Origin: CAVTWS01 sp964390555
Lineage (GTDB): Bacteria > Actinomycetota > Acidimicrobiia > Acidimicrobiales > SHLQ01
Length of the DNA: 19,728 nucleotides
Assembly (NCBI GenBank): GCA_964390555.1
Contig: CAYMJU010000174.1
Span: 1-19,728 of the forward strand
Reading direction: 5' to 3'
The number at the start of each line of letters is the position of its first letter. The first letter of the stretch is position 1. The notes beneath the pieces were generated by a model, which saw only the letters and a list, made by a program, of their open reading frames with translations, made no database searches and was not told the origin of the DNA. Positions 8,228-14,423 of this stretch are shown one piece after another. The position numbers were made by a program, and so were the translations under genes.

Positions 8228-8599
8228 CCACCGACCTTACCTGCGCACTGCAGGTCGGCCGCCCGGATCAGATCTGCGTTGACCACCACCACCTCGACCT
8301 GGGCCCACAGACGAACCAGAGTGGCGACTGGCGAAGCGAACGTCGGACGCTGACCATCTGATCGCTCACAGTCGTTCTGGTGCGAACGCGTTCGTCACGC
8401 TCGACGACTCGTCAATCCTCGTACGCCGCCGCGCACTCGGAGCTCAACGTTGCGATGTGCTGGCCCTCTGAGGCTGTCGCGATGGTCGAGGCATCGTGAC
8501 GTAGTGCGGAGATCGAAGGCCCTTGCTCGGCTCCGCCGCTCGGGTCGATCTGCCTTCCTCGCACTGGCGCGGATCGCATTTCGGCGTGCGACGTGTCGC
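8228..8599. other. Intergenic region without recognised gene; contains a perfect 12-base palindrome
   Basis: This stretch between the DUF3303 gene and the VapC-like toxin gene has no coherent coding frame. CGAACGCGTTCG at 8383-8394 is a perfect palindrome, different from the TGACAG-type operators, and could be an operator for the DUF3303 promoter. No T-tract terminator was seen. Confidence 0.35.
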
Positions 8600-9010
8600 T
8601 CAGACGGGTACGACCTCGACGAGCTCGTCGAGGGCCAAGAAGTCATCGGGATTGCGGGTGTAGAGAGGAAGGCCAATCGAACACGCTGTCGCTGCGATCA
8701 ACAGGTCGACGGCTCGCGCTCCGCGAGCCTTTCGGCCCGCTCCGGCAACGGCGGCGTAGATGCGGCCGTACGCACGAGACGCCTCGGAGTCGAATGGCAA
8801 CGGGTCGAAGACAGCCTCCGCTCGTTGAAGCCGGTCCTGCCTGCGAGCGCGCTCGTCCGGGTCCTGAGTGGCGTGAGGACCCGCAGCGAGCTCGGCCATC
8901 GTGATCGCGCTGACGGCCGACTCGATGGGGAGTTGCGCAGTGTCGACGCGCTCAAGGTCGACGATGACCGACGTGTCGAGCAAACCCCGCGGCCGGCGTT
9001 GGTCAACCAC
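8600..9010 (-). CDS. vapC: PIN-domain toxin (VapC-like ribonuclease)
   Basis: A 136-residue PIN-domain protein. The acidic metal-binding residues expected of VapC RNases are visible: D12 in LLDTSVIVDLE, E40 in ITMAELAAGP, D102 in AVDLLIAATA and the PDDF aspartates at 122-123 (PLYTRNPDDF). VapC toxins cut specific RNAs, often tRNA, when their antitoxin is degraded. The GTG start at 9010 overlaps the stop of the antitoxin gene by eight bases, the usual coupled arrangement. All catalytic residues are present, so the toxin looks active. Confidence 0.92.
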   Translation of the reverse strand: MVDQRRPRGLLDTSVIVDLERVDTAQLPIESAVSAITMAELAAGPHATQDPDERARRQDRLQRAEAVFDPLPFDSEASRAYGRIYAAVAGAGRKARGARAVDLLIAATACSIGLPLYTRNPDDFLALDELVEVVPV

Positions 9011-9257
9011 GAGGCGCGGCGTCTTGGTTGGCGATGTCGTCTAGGTCGGCGCGGAACCGGTCACCGTCAACAGCCGGCGCGTTGCGGAACATCGCAACGA
9101 CGGCGTCGGTGGACACGAAGCGATGGCGGCGCATCGGGGTCAGTTCTGCGACGGGGGTGCCATTGCGCGTGACTACGAACGTCTCCCCATGATCGAGGCG
9201 GCGCATGATCTCGCCGCTGTCATTGCGAAGTTCGCGTTGCGTGATTGCCTGTACCAC
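9003..9257 (-). CDS. vapB: Phd/YefM-type antitoxin paired with the PIN toxin
   Basis: From the GTG at 9257 the product is 84 residues. The N-terminal half (QAITQRELRNDSGEIMRRLDHGETF, then VTRNGTPVAELTP) is the Phd/YefM fold that binds DNA and dimerises. The acidic C-terminal half (from about residue 50) should wrap the toxin. A GGTGAG lies directly upstream of the GTG, and a 19-base palindrome (9266-9284) sits at the promoter position, which fits autorepression by the antitoxin or complex. The frame is open further upstream, but the extra residues are unlike the family. Confidence 0.88.
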   Translation of the reverse strand: MVQAITQRELRNDSGEIMRRLDHGETFVVTRNGTPVAELTPMRRHRFVSTDAVVAMFRNAPAVDGDRFRADLDDIANQDAAPRG

Positions 9258-9463
9258 GCGCTCACCGTAGCACGGCGTGCTACGTTTGCTCGACGAAGGT
9301 CGACTTGGCTGCCCCCATGCGACGAGCTGGTCTGTCGGTCGAAGAACATGCCGGACCGGGCCCAGTGCTCGAGCTGTTTCGCCGCTGAGCGATGCTGTTC
9401 GCGGCCCTCCGCCTCGGCCGCCTCGATCACGTCGATCGGGAGACGGGTCGTCTTGGAATCCAT
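9173..9463 (-). pseudogene. ParD-like antitoxin, probably truncated and overlapping vapB
   Basis: The ATG at 9463 begins a frame whose first 50 or so residues (MDSKTTRLPIDVIEAAEAEG, then HRSAAKQLEHWARSGMFF) match the ribbon-helix-helix ParD-like antitoxin family (DUF3423 type). The remainder (SSHGGSQVDLRRANVARRAT and on) loses the family pattern and runs 85 bases into the antitoxin gene at 9003-9257 in another frame. It therefore looks like an antitoxin whose 3' end was lost when the Phd/VapC pair was joined to it. No matching toxin lies downstream. It may still be translated as a short DNA-binding protein. Confidence 0.5.
9266..9284. promoter_or_regulatory. Palindromic operator of the Phd/VapC pair
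   Basis: CGTAGCACGGCGTGCTACG is a perfect inverted repeat with 9-base arms around one central base. It lies eight bases upstream of the GTG of the antitoxin, where autoregulatory sites of toxin-antitoxin operons normally lie. Confidence 0.7.
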
Positions 9464-9555
9464 GGCACACCCCCGCTTGGGTCAGCGTGCCGCACGATGA
9501 GTCGTTCTGCTACCGCGTTCGTTCGCATGGTCCGCCACCGCCCCAAAACGCCGAG

Positions 9556-9861
9556 TCAGCAGCCATTGGCGGCCTGGAGCGCTCGACATGCGTCGGCCAT
9601 CCGGGCGGGCGATAGCGACGTCACCTTCCGGCGGAACGACACGCGCGGAATCGTGTGGATGTTGTCGAAATTGACGACGCTGTTCGTCGGAACGCCGTCG
9701 GCGGTCGTCAGCTCGAGCTCGGAGACCAGACCTCGCCGCGTCCGAGTCATCGCCGCTACGACTACCGCGCCGATTCGGTCGGCGACGGGATCGCGTGTCA
9801 GTACCAGGACCGGACGATCGCCCCCAGGTGCCGCTGCGAACCAGATCTCACCGTGCTGCAT
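9556..9861 (-). CDS. mazF: MazF/PemK-family endoribonuclease toxin
   Basis: A 101-residue protein of normal MazF length. It starts with the family's GEIWFAAAPGGDRPVLVLTRD (beta barrel with the conserved Arg at 16), followed by VVVAAMTRT with the conserved Thr region, ELTTADGVPTNSVVNFDNIHTIPR and a C-terminal helix. MazF toxins cleave single-stranded RNA at short motifs. The ATG at 9861 lies inside the 3' end of the ribbon-helix-helix gene (14-base overlap), so the two are translationally coupled. Confidence 0.93.
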   Translation of the reverse strand: MQHGEIWFAAAPGGDRPVLVLTRDPVADRIGAVVVAAMTRTRRGLVSELELTTADGVPTNSVVNFDNIHTIPRVSFRRKVTSLSPARMADACRALQAANGC

Positions 9862-10102
9862 CGACAGCCCAGTCCGACCAGTCCTCGGCGGGACCCCAAT
9901 CGGCGATCTCGGACAGCGTCAGCTCTCCTTCGTCGAGCGGCTGAGCGAGCCATCGATCGGCGTCACCCTCAGCCGCCAGCCGATCGAGGTGGCGGCGCAG
10001 CGCTTCGCGCAAGAGCTCGGACCGGTCCACGCCGAGGGCCTCCGCCCATCGCTGAGCCTCTGCAGCGTCTCGATCGTCGACCCGGAAGCTCAGCATCGTC
10101 AT
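9848..10102 (-). CDS. Ribbon-helix-helix antitoxin for MazF (CopG/MazE-like)
   Basis: An 84-residue acidic protein. MTMLSFRVDDRDAAEAQRWAEALG followed by SELLREALRRHLDRL (residues 1-43) is a classical ribbon-helix-helix DNA-binding domain; the Trp/Asp-rich tail (RWLAQPLDEGE, SEIADWGPAEDW) is the probable toxin-binding part. Two ATGs are possible. The second (10096) is better spaced from the AGG upstream. An inverted repeat (10097-10126) overlaps the start region and could be its operator. It diverges from arr. Confidence 0.88.
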   Translation of the reverse strand: MTMLSFRVDDRDAAEAQRWAEALGVDRSELLREALRRHLDRLAAEGDADRWLAQPLDEGELTLSEIADWGPAEDWSDWAVDAAR

Positions 10103-10126
10103 ACCTGAAGCCTACACCGTATGACG
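10097..10126. promoter_or_regulatory. Inverted repeat between the RHH/MazF operon and arr
   Basis: Arms CGTCATAC (10097-10104) and GTATGACG (10119-10126) are perfect complements separated by 14 bases. The arm spacing puts them on the same face of DNA about two turns apart, as expected for paired ribbon-helix-helix dimers. It covers the start of the antitoxin gene and lies about 20 bases before arr, so both genes could be affected. Confidence 0.55.
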
Positions 10127-10148
10127 ACAGCCGGCATCCCGGCGAGCC

Positions 10149-10577
10149 TTGGCGTGGCACCATTGGTGCTTGGACGACGCGAGCCCGGAGCGGTACTACC
10201 ACGGCACACGCGCCGACTTGAAGCCTGGAGATCTGATCGAACCCGGCTACCACTCCAACTTCGGCAGCCGCAAGAAAGCCAACCACGTCTATCTGACCGC
10301 CACCGTGGACGCCGCGATCTGGGGAGCAGAACTGGCGGTCGGTGAAGGCCCCGGCAAGATCTACATCGTGGAGCAAACCGGTCCCGTCGAGGACGACCCG
10401 AACCTGACGGACAAGAAGTTCCCCGGCAACCCGACGAAGTCATACCGGTCTCGCGACCCGTTGCGCGTCACCGGCGAGCTTGCGGACTGGGAGGGGCACT
10501 CCGCCGACGCCCTTCAGGCGATGAAGGACAACCTCGAACGCCTCAAACACCTTGGCATCGAGGCGATCGACGACTGA
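10149..10577 (+). CDS. arr: NAD(+)--rifampin ADP-ribosyltransferase (Arr)
   Basis: A protein of up to 142 residues matching Arr throughout: YYHGTRADLKPGDLI, NHVYLTATVDAAIWGAELA, then EDDPNLTDKKFPGNPTKSYR and the GELADWEGH tail. The residues known to matter in mycobacterial Arr (His, Tyr, Asp) are present as H18, Y48 and D83. Arr transfers ADP-ribose from NAD+ to rifamycins and inactivates them. The start is uncertain: an in-frame stop at 10122 leaves only TTG codons at 10149 or 10170 before the HGT motif, with no clear ribosome binding site, so a leaderless or weak start is possible. It is beside the toxin-antitoxin genes in an accessory island. Confidence 0.95.
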   Translation: MAWHHWCLDDASPERYYHGTRADLKPGDLIEPGYHSNFGSRKKANHVYLTATVDAAIWGAELAVGEGPGKIYIVEQTGPVEDDPNLTDKKFPGNPTKSYRSRDPLRVTGELADWEGHSADALQAMKDNLERLKHLGIEAIDD

Positions 10578-10624
10578 CGAAGCGTCGCAACGAGGCACCG
10601 AGGCGAACGTTGTCGGCCACCGCG

Positions 10625-11893
10625 CTAGTCGGCGAAGAGTTGGGTGGCCACGAACATCATCCAGAAGTTGGGGTCGTCGGGGTACTCATCGGGCGTGAGC
10701 GGGTCGTGGACCTGGGCCGGGGTGAACCCGATGCGGTCGGCCTCGCTCTGGAGGAACGCCAGGTCGGCGCCGTAGAGCTCGGCGCCGTTGCCGGCGAACA
10801 TGGCTCGGAGATCCTCGTCGGGGGTTCCGGCCACCGTTTGGCGCAGCACCTTGAGCGTGTAGGGCACCGTGCCCTCGTGGTGCGGGAAATCCGCGCCCCA
10901 CATCAACCGACCGTCGCCCAGCTCGTCTCGGCGGGTGATGTCCTCGCCTTGCGCGGTGGCCGAGAACCAGCAGTTGCGTCGCACGTACTCGCTCGGCAGC
11001 ATCGTGAGCTTCGACACCGCGTCGCCGGCGAACATGGCCGGGATCGTGCGCTCCATCTGGGCGCCCATGCAGAAGCCGTCGAGTCGGGTCATGGCCTCGA
11101 AGATCCAGTTCGCGGCGCCCAGCTCGGTGAACACGAACTTCAGGTTCGAGAACCGCTCGAACACGCCGGCCAGAACCAGCTGTGACAGCGTCCGATGGCC
11201 GAACAGCGTCGACTCGTAAACGCCGACGGCATGGCCGGCCGCCACCGAGTCGGGCTCGATGTCGGCGCCGACCACCGTGCCGTGCCGGCCGATCGGCATG
11301 TCGAGCTCTTGGCACACGGCCCAGATCGGGTCGAGGCTGCGGTAGTACAGGTTGTGCAGCTTGAGGTGGTGATCGGCGGGGAGCAGGATCTGGGCCAGGC
11401 CGTTGTCCTTGGCCCAGCGGATCTCGGCCACGGCGTCGTCGACGTCGTCGATGAACACCTGGGCGACGCCGAAGCGGCGGCCCGGCGCCTCGTCGCAGAA
11501 GTCCTTCAGCCAGCGGTTGTGGGCCCGCAGGCCGGCCCAGCGCCGCTCGTACTCATCGGGCGTACGGGGGCCGGGGGCGGCGAGGTTGCCGTTCGGGAAG
11601 AACGGTGGCGTGGTGTTGGGGAACAGCACCTCGGCGACGATGCCCTCGCTCTCGAGCACCTGGAGCCGCCGGGTGCTCTCCCAGTTCAACGAAGAGTGAA
11701 CCGAGGCCACTCCGGCCTTGTACTCGGGCGCGTCGTCGAGATCGGCCCAGGAATCGGTGAACGCCGCGGCCCAGGCGTCGAACTCGTCGTGCCAGCGGGC
11801 TTCGAGGTACGGCTTGTACCCGAGGCGATCGGCGCCGGCGTGACAGTCCGACGAGAAGATCGCGTAGGGCCGGCTCGCTTCGTCAACCTGCAT
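10625..11893 (-). CDS. Amidohydrolase family 2 protein (operon gene 6)
   Basis: A 422-residue TIM-barrel metal enzyme of the amidohydrolase_2 family (ACMSD/resorcylate decarboxylase-like). The first-strand motif is SSDCHAG (D16, H18); IGRHG holds H204; the C-terminal ligand motif is MWGADFPHHEG with D335 and H338. Known members decarboxylate or hydrolyse aromatic and related acids. RBS AGGAG lies six bases before the ATG at 11893. It is the last gene of the six-gene operon, 13 bases after the DUF35 gene. It is a clear paralogue of the protein starting at 18878: both share YKPYLE, EVLFPNT, GLRAHNRWL and NLYY. The reaction is not assigned. Confidence 0.93.
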   Translation of the reverse strand: MQVDEASRPYAIFSSDCHAGADRLGYKPYLEARWHDEFDAWAAAFTDSWADLDDAPEYKAGVASVHSSLNWESTRRLQVLESEGIVAEVLFPNTTPPFFPNGNLAAPGPRTPDEYERRWAGLRAHNRWLKDFCDEAPGRRFGVAQVFIDDVDDAVAEIRWAKDNGLAQILLPADHHLKLHNLYYRSLDPIWAVCQELDMPIGRHGTVVGADIEPDSVAAGHAVGVYESTLFGHRTLSQLVLAGVFERFSNLKFVFTELGAANWIFEAMTRLDGFCMGAQMERTIPAMFAGDAVSKLTMLPSEYVRRNCWFSATAQGEDITRRDELGDGRLMWGADFPHHEGTVPYTLKVLRQTVAGTPDEDLRAMFAGNGAELYGADLAFLQSEADRIGFTPAQVHDPLTPDEYPDDPNFWMMFVATQLFAD

Positions 11894-11906
11894 CAGGAGC
11901 TCCTGT

Positions 11907-12338
11907 CTAGGTCGGGTTGGATTCAGGTGTGTTGGATTCAGGTTCCCAGTTGAGCACGCCGATCTCGGCGGTCACCCGCTCGGGCGCGGCCCGCACCCGC
12001 AGGCCCTGGTGCACCTCGACTTCGGAGGTGAACCGGCCGGGGACGAGGATGTCGTCTTGCTCGTCCAGGCGCACGAGCACGATCGTGTACGGCACCAGTG
12101 CCGCCAGGTCGGGGGCGTAGGGCTGATGGGTCACCACCCAGCTGTACACCTCGCCCGCGCCCGCCGACGTCACCCATTCGAGGCCGTCGCCGTGACAACC
12201 CGAACAGAGCGGGCGGACCGGCCACGTGTACCGGGAGCAGTCGCGGCACCGTTGGAGAATCAGTCGACCGTCGGCCAGCGCCGACCAGTACGGCGCCGAG
12301 TCCCGGTCGGGGACGGGCACGGTGCGACGCTCGGTCAT
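11907..12338 (-). CDS. DUF35 Zn-ribbon/OB-fold protein (operon gene 5)
   Basis: A 143-residue protein with an N-terminal helix (APYWSALADGRLILQRC), a rubredoxin-like zinc ribbon with C31-x2-C34 and C45-x2-C48, and an OB-fold C-terminal half (AGEVYSWVVTHQPY, VPYTIVLVRLDE, GRFTSEVEVHQGLRVRA). DUF35 proteins pair with thiolase-fold partners, as in the ChsH2 DUF35 domain with Ltp2 aldolase or BbsA with BbsB, and usually help to bind the acyl-CoA. Its ATG shares one base with the stop of the thiolase-fold gene (TGATG), a coupling that fits a heteromeric complex. The C-terminal tail carries a small NTPESNP repeat-like end. Confidence 0.92.
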   Translation of the reverse strand: MTERRTVPVPDRDSAPYWSALADGRLILQRCRDCSRYTWPVRPLCSGCHGDGLEWVTSAGAGEVYSWVVTHQPYAPDLAALVPYTIVLVRLDEQDDILVPGRFTSEVEVHQGLRVRAAPERVTAEIGVLNWEPESNTPESNPT

Positions 12339-13513
12339 CAGCCCCCCACCAGCACGGTGGCGCTCGAGTACCCGCTGACGTACCCGAGCTGCCCGGTGAC
12401 CAGGCCCACGTCGTGGCGAGCCACCTGGCGGTGACCGGCCTCGCCCCGGATCTGTTGCACCGCCTCGTACACGTGGTTCATGCCGTGGATGTAGCCCTCC
12501 GACAGCAGCCCGCCGTGAGTGTTCAGCGGTAGCGCTCCGGTGGCGCGGTCGAAGTGCCCGTCGGCGAGCATCGCCCCGACCGTGCCCGGCTCGGCGAACC
12601 CGTAGCCCTCGATCTGGGACAAGACGTTGTAGGTGAAGCAGTCGTAGAGCTCGGCGATCTCGATGTCGGCGGGACCGAGCCCGGCGGCGGCGTAGAGGCG
12701 ACCCGCGATGGGCCGGGCCGGCGACGCGCTGATGTCGGTGTGACCGTTGTTCACCACCGTGATGCCACCACCCCACGCCGCGCCCTGCACGAGGACCGGG
12801 CGGTGGGGCAGGTCCTTCGCCCGATCGGCTCGGACGAGCACGATGGCCACCGCGCCGTCGGTCTCGAGGCAGCAGTCGAACTTCCGGAACGGCTCGACGA
12901 TCCACCGGCTTGCGAGGTAGTCGTCCATCGTCATCGGCGTGCGCATCATGGCCCGCTCGTTGTCGAGCGCGTTGGTGCGGCTGAGGATGGCGATGCGCCC
13001 GAAGTCCTCGCTGGTGGTCCCGTGGGCGAGCATGTGGGCGCGCGCCGCCAGCGCGATCTCCTGGGACGGCGCGATGCACCCGGCCGAGATCTTGAACTGC
13101 ATGTCCCACGGCTGGCGACCGGCGCTGCCCGACGAGCCGTTGACCCGCACGCCCGAGCGGCCGTTGAGGGCGCGGTACACCACGACGCAGTCGGCCACCC
13201 CGGCGGCCAGGGCCAAGGTGGCCTGGCCGATCATCGTGAGCGACACGCTGCCGCCGTAGAACTGGTCGACGTAGAAGCTCAGGCTCTCGATGCCTAGGGC
13301 CTGGGCCAAGATGTTGGGTGCGATCGAGTCGTTGACACCATATGTGCACAGGCCGTCGACGTCGGAGAGCTCCAGGCCGGCATCAGCGACCGCAGCCTTG
13401 ACAGCCCGGGAGGCGAGCGTGAACACGCCGACACCGGAGTCCTTGGAGAACTCGGTGCAGCCGATGCCGGCGACGGCCACCTGGCCACGGGGAAATCGGG
13501 AGACGTCGGCCAC
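12338..13513 (-). CDS. Thiolase-fold protein, lipid-transfer/aldolase-like (operon gene 4)
   Basis: A 391-residue thiolase-superfamily protein from the GTG at 13513, one base after the SnoaL-like stop codon. The N-terminus AVAGIGCTEFSKDSG and the C-terminal NTHGGLLSEGYIHGMNH are typical of the SCP-x/lipid-transfer thiolase group. The nucleophilic Cys position reads YGGSVS (86-91), and the C-terminal catalytic His position is Tyr341. Normal thiolysis is therefore unlikely. Loss of these residues, with tyrosines Y290 and Y341 in roughly the places of the catalytic tyrosines of Ltp2, and a DUF35 partner next door, points to a retro-aldolase that shortens a 3-hydroxyacyl-CoA side chain. The alignment is from memory and the substrate unknown. 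Confidence 0.92.
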   Translation of the reverse strand: MADVSRFPRGQVAVAGIGCTEFSKDSGVGVFTLASRAVKAAVADAGLELSDVDGLCTYGVNDSIAPNILAQALGIESLSFYVDQFYGGSVSLTMIGQATLALAAGVADCVVVYRALNGRSGVRVNGSSGSAGRQPWDMQFKISAGCIAPSQEIALAARAHMLAHGTTSEDFGRIAILSRTNALDNERAMMRTPMTMDDYLASRWIVEPFRKFDCCLETDGAVAIVLVRADRAKDLPHRPVLVQGAAWGGGITVVNNGHTDISASPARPIAGRLYAAAGLGPADIEIAELYDCFTYNVLSQIEGYGFAEPGTVGAMLADGHFDRATGALPLNTHGGLLSEGYIHGMNHVYEAVQQIRGEAGHRQVARHDVGLVTGQLGYVSGYSSATVLVGG

Positions 13514-13514
13514 G

Positions 13515-14396
13515 TCAGGCCGGCTCGGTGCCGTGGCCGACGCGGGCGATGAACCGGCCGTCCTTGGCCGCGATGTGGAACTCGGCCGTGTTGAACGCCA
13601 GCTCACCCGTGCCGCGCCGGGGCGCGACGACAACTCGGAGCTCGGTGAACACGTACCAGTCCTCGGTCACTTGGACGAGGGGCTCGACCGACCGGAACTC
13701 GTACCTCTCGAATAGGGCGGTGTACCACGCCCGGTGGGCGTCGGGGCCGGAGAGCTCGACGAGCGAGGCGTCGTCGCCGACATAGTTGCGCACCGCCGAT
13801 GAGCCCAGGTCGTGGATCGTGGCCAGCACCCCTTCGAGATCGTTGGCCCGCAAGGCGTCGAGGTATCCGACGTGGGTCAGGTACACGTTCTCGCGGTCGA
13901 CCAGCGACTCGCCCACGGTCGCGTCGACCTCGTCGGGCGCCCCCAACGTGCTCCGCGGGACCCGCACCCACACCAGCTCACCGGTGATCCCGCGGCCCGC
14001 CCCCGAGGGGAACAGTCCGAGCGTCTGGCGGCGGTTGAGCGGTCGACCCTTGGGCGCACCGCGGGTGAGCGAGTCCTGGAAGAGGTACCAGCCGCCGCGC
14101 GCCTCGGTGAGCCCCACGACCTCGTGGAGCTCGCTCATCCCGCGGATCATGGCGTAGGCCTGGTGGATCTCCTCGCGGGTGGTCAGGACCGGCAGGTACA
14201 CCGAGCCGTCGGGCCGGACCTGGGGCAGGATCGTGTAGGCGTAGGGCCCCTCGGGTGCGAGGGTGTCGACCAGGGCCGTGAGGTTCGCCGGGTCGCGGGC
14301 CGCGATCTCCTGGCCGATGTGGCGGATCGCCTCGCGATACGCGTGAGCCGAGGCCCGCGCCGCGAGCTCGAGCGTCCTGGCGTCGCTGTCGACCAC
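13515..14396 (-). CDS. Double SnoaL-like (NTF2-fold) protein (operon gene 3)
   Basis: A 293-residue protein that appears to hold two NTF2/SnoaL-like modules. The first covers about residues 15-160 (ALVDTLAPEGPYAYTILP, EEIHQAYAMIRG) and the second about 170-290 (YLTHVGYLDALRANDLEGVL, RAWYTALFERYEF, YVFTELRVVV, TAEFHIAAKDGRFIARV). NTF2-fold proteins include cyclases, dehydratases and isomerases such as ketosteroid isomerase. The GTG at 14396 is set by a strong AAGGAGG (14401-14407) four bases upstream. It ends one base before the thiolase-fold start. Catalytic residues were not identified, so the role as an isomerase or dehydratase is inference. Confidence 0.8.
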   Translation of the reverse strand: MVDSDARTLELAARASAHAYREAIRHIGQEIAARDPANLTALVDTLAPEGPYAYTILPQVRPDGSVYLPVLTTREEIHQAYAMIRGMSELHEVVGLTEARGGWYLFQDSLTRGAPKGRPLNRRQTLGLFPSGAGRGITGELVWVRVPRSTLGAPDEVDATVGESLVDRENVYLTHVGYLDALRANDLEGVLATIHDLGSSAVRNYVGDDASLVELSGPDAHRAWYTALFERYEFRSVEPLVQVTEDWYVFTELRVVVAPRRGTGELAFNTAEFHIAAKDGRFIARVGHGTEPA

Positions 14397-14400
14397 GGAT

Positions 14401-14407
14401 CCTCCTT
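14401..14407 (-). promoter_or_regulatory. Strong ribosome binding site of the SnoaL-like gene
   Basis: AAGGAGG on the minus strand, four bases before the GTG at 14396, is the best Shine-Dalgarno in the window and fixes this start over later ones. Confidence 0.8.
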
Positions 14408-14423
14408 GCTGGGTCCTACCGGA

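Noticed and set aside
11838..11850. TGACAGTCCGACG within an amidohydrolase gene as another operator
   Set aside because: Only the left half matches; the right half lacks the CTGTCA or CTGCCA arm and the site is inside coding sequence.
11894..11905. Perfect palindrome CAGGAGCTCCTG at the ribosome binding site of the amidohydrolase ending at 10625
   Set aside because: It has no loop, so it cannot form a hairpin, and it is explained by a strong AGGAG next to a chance complement; it does not resemble the other operators.
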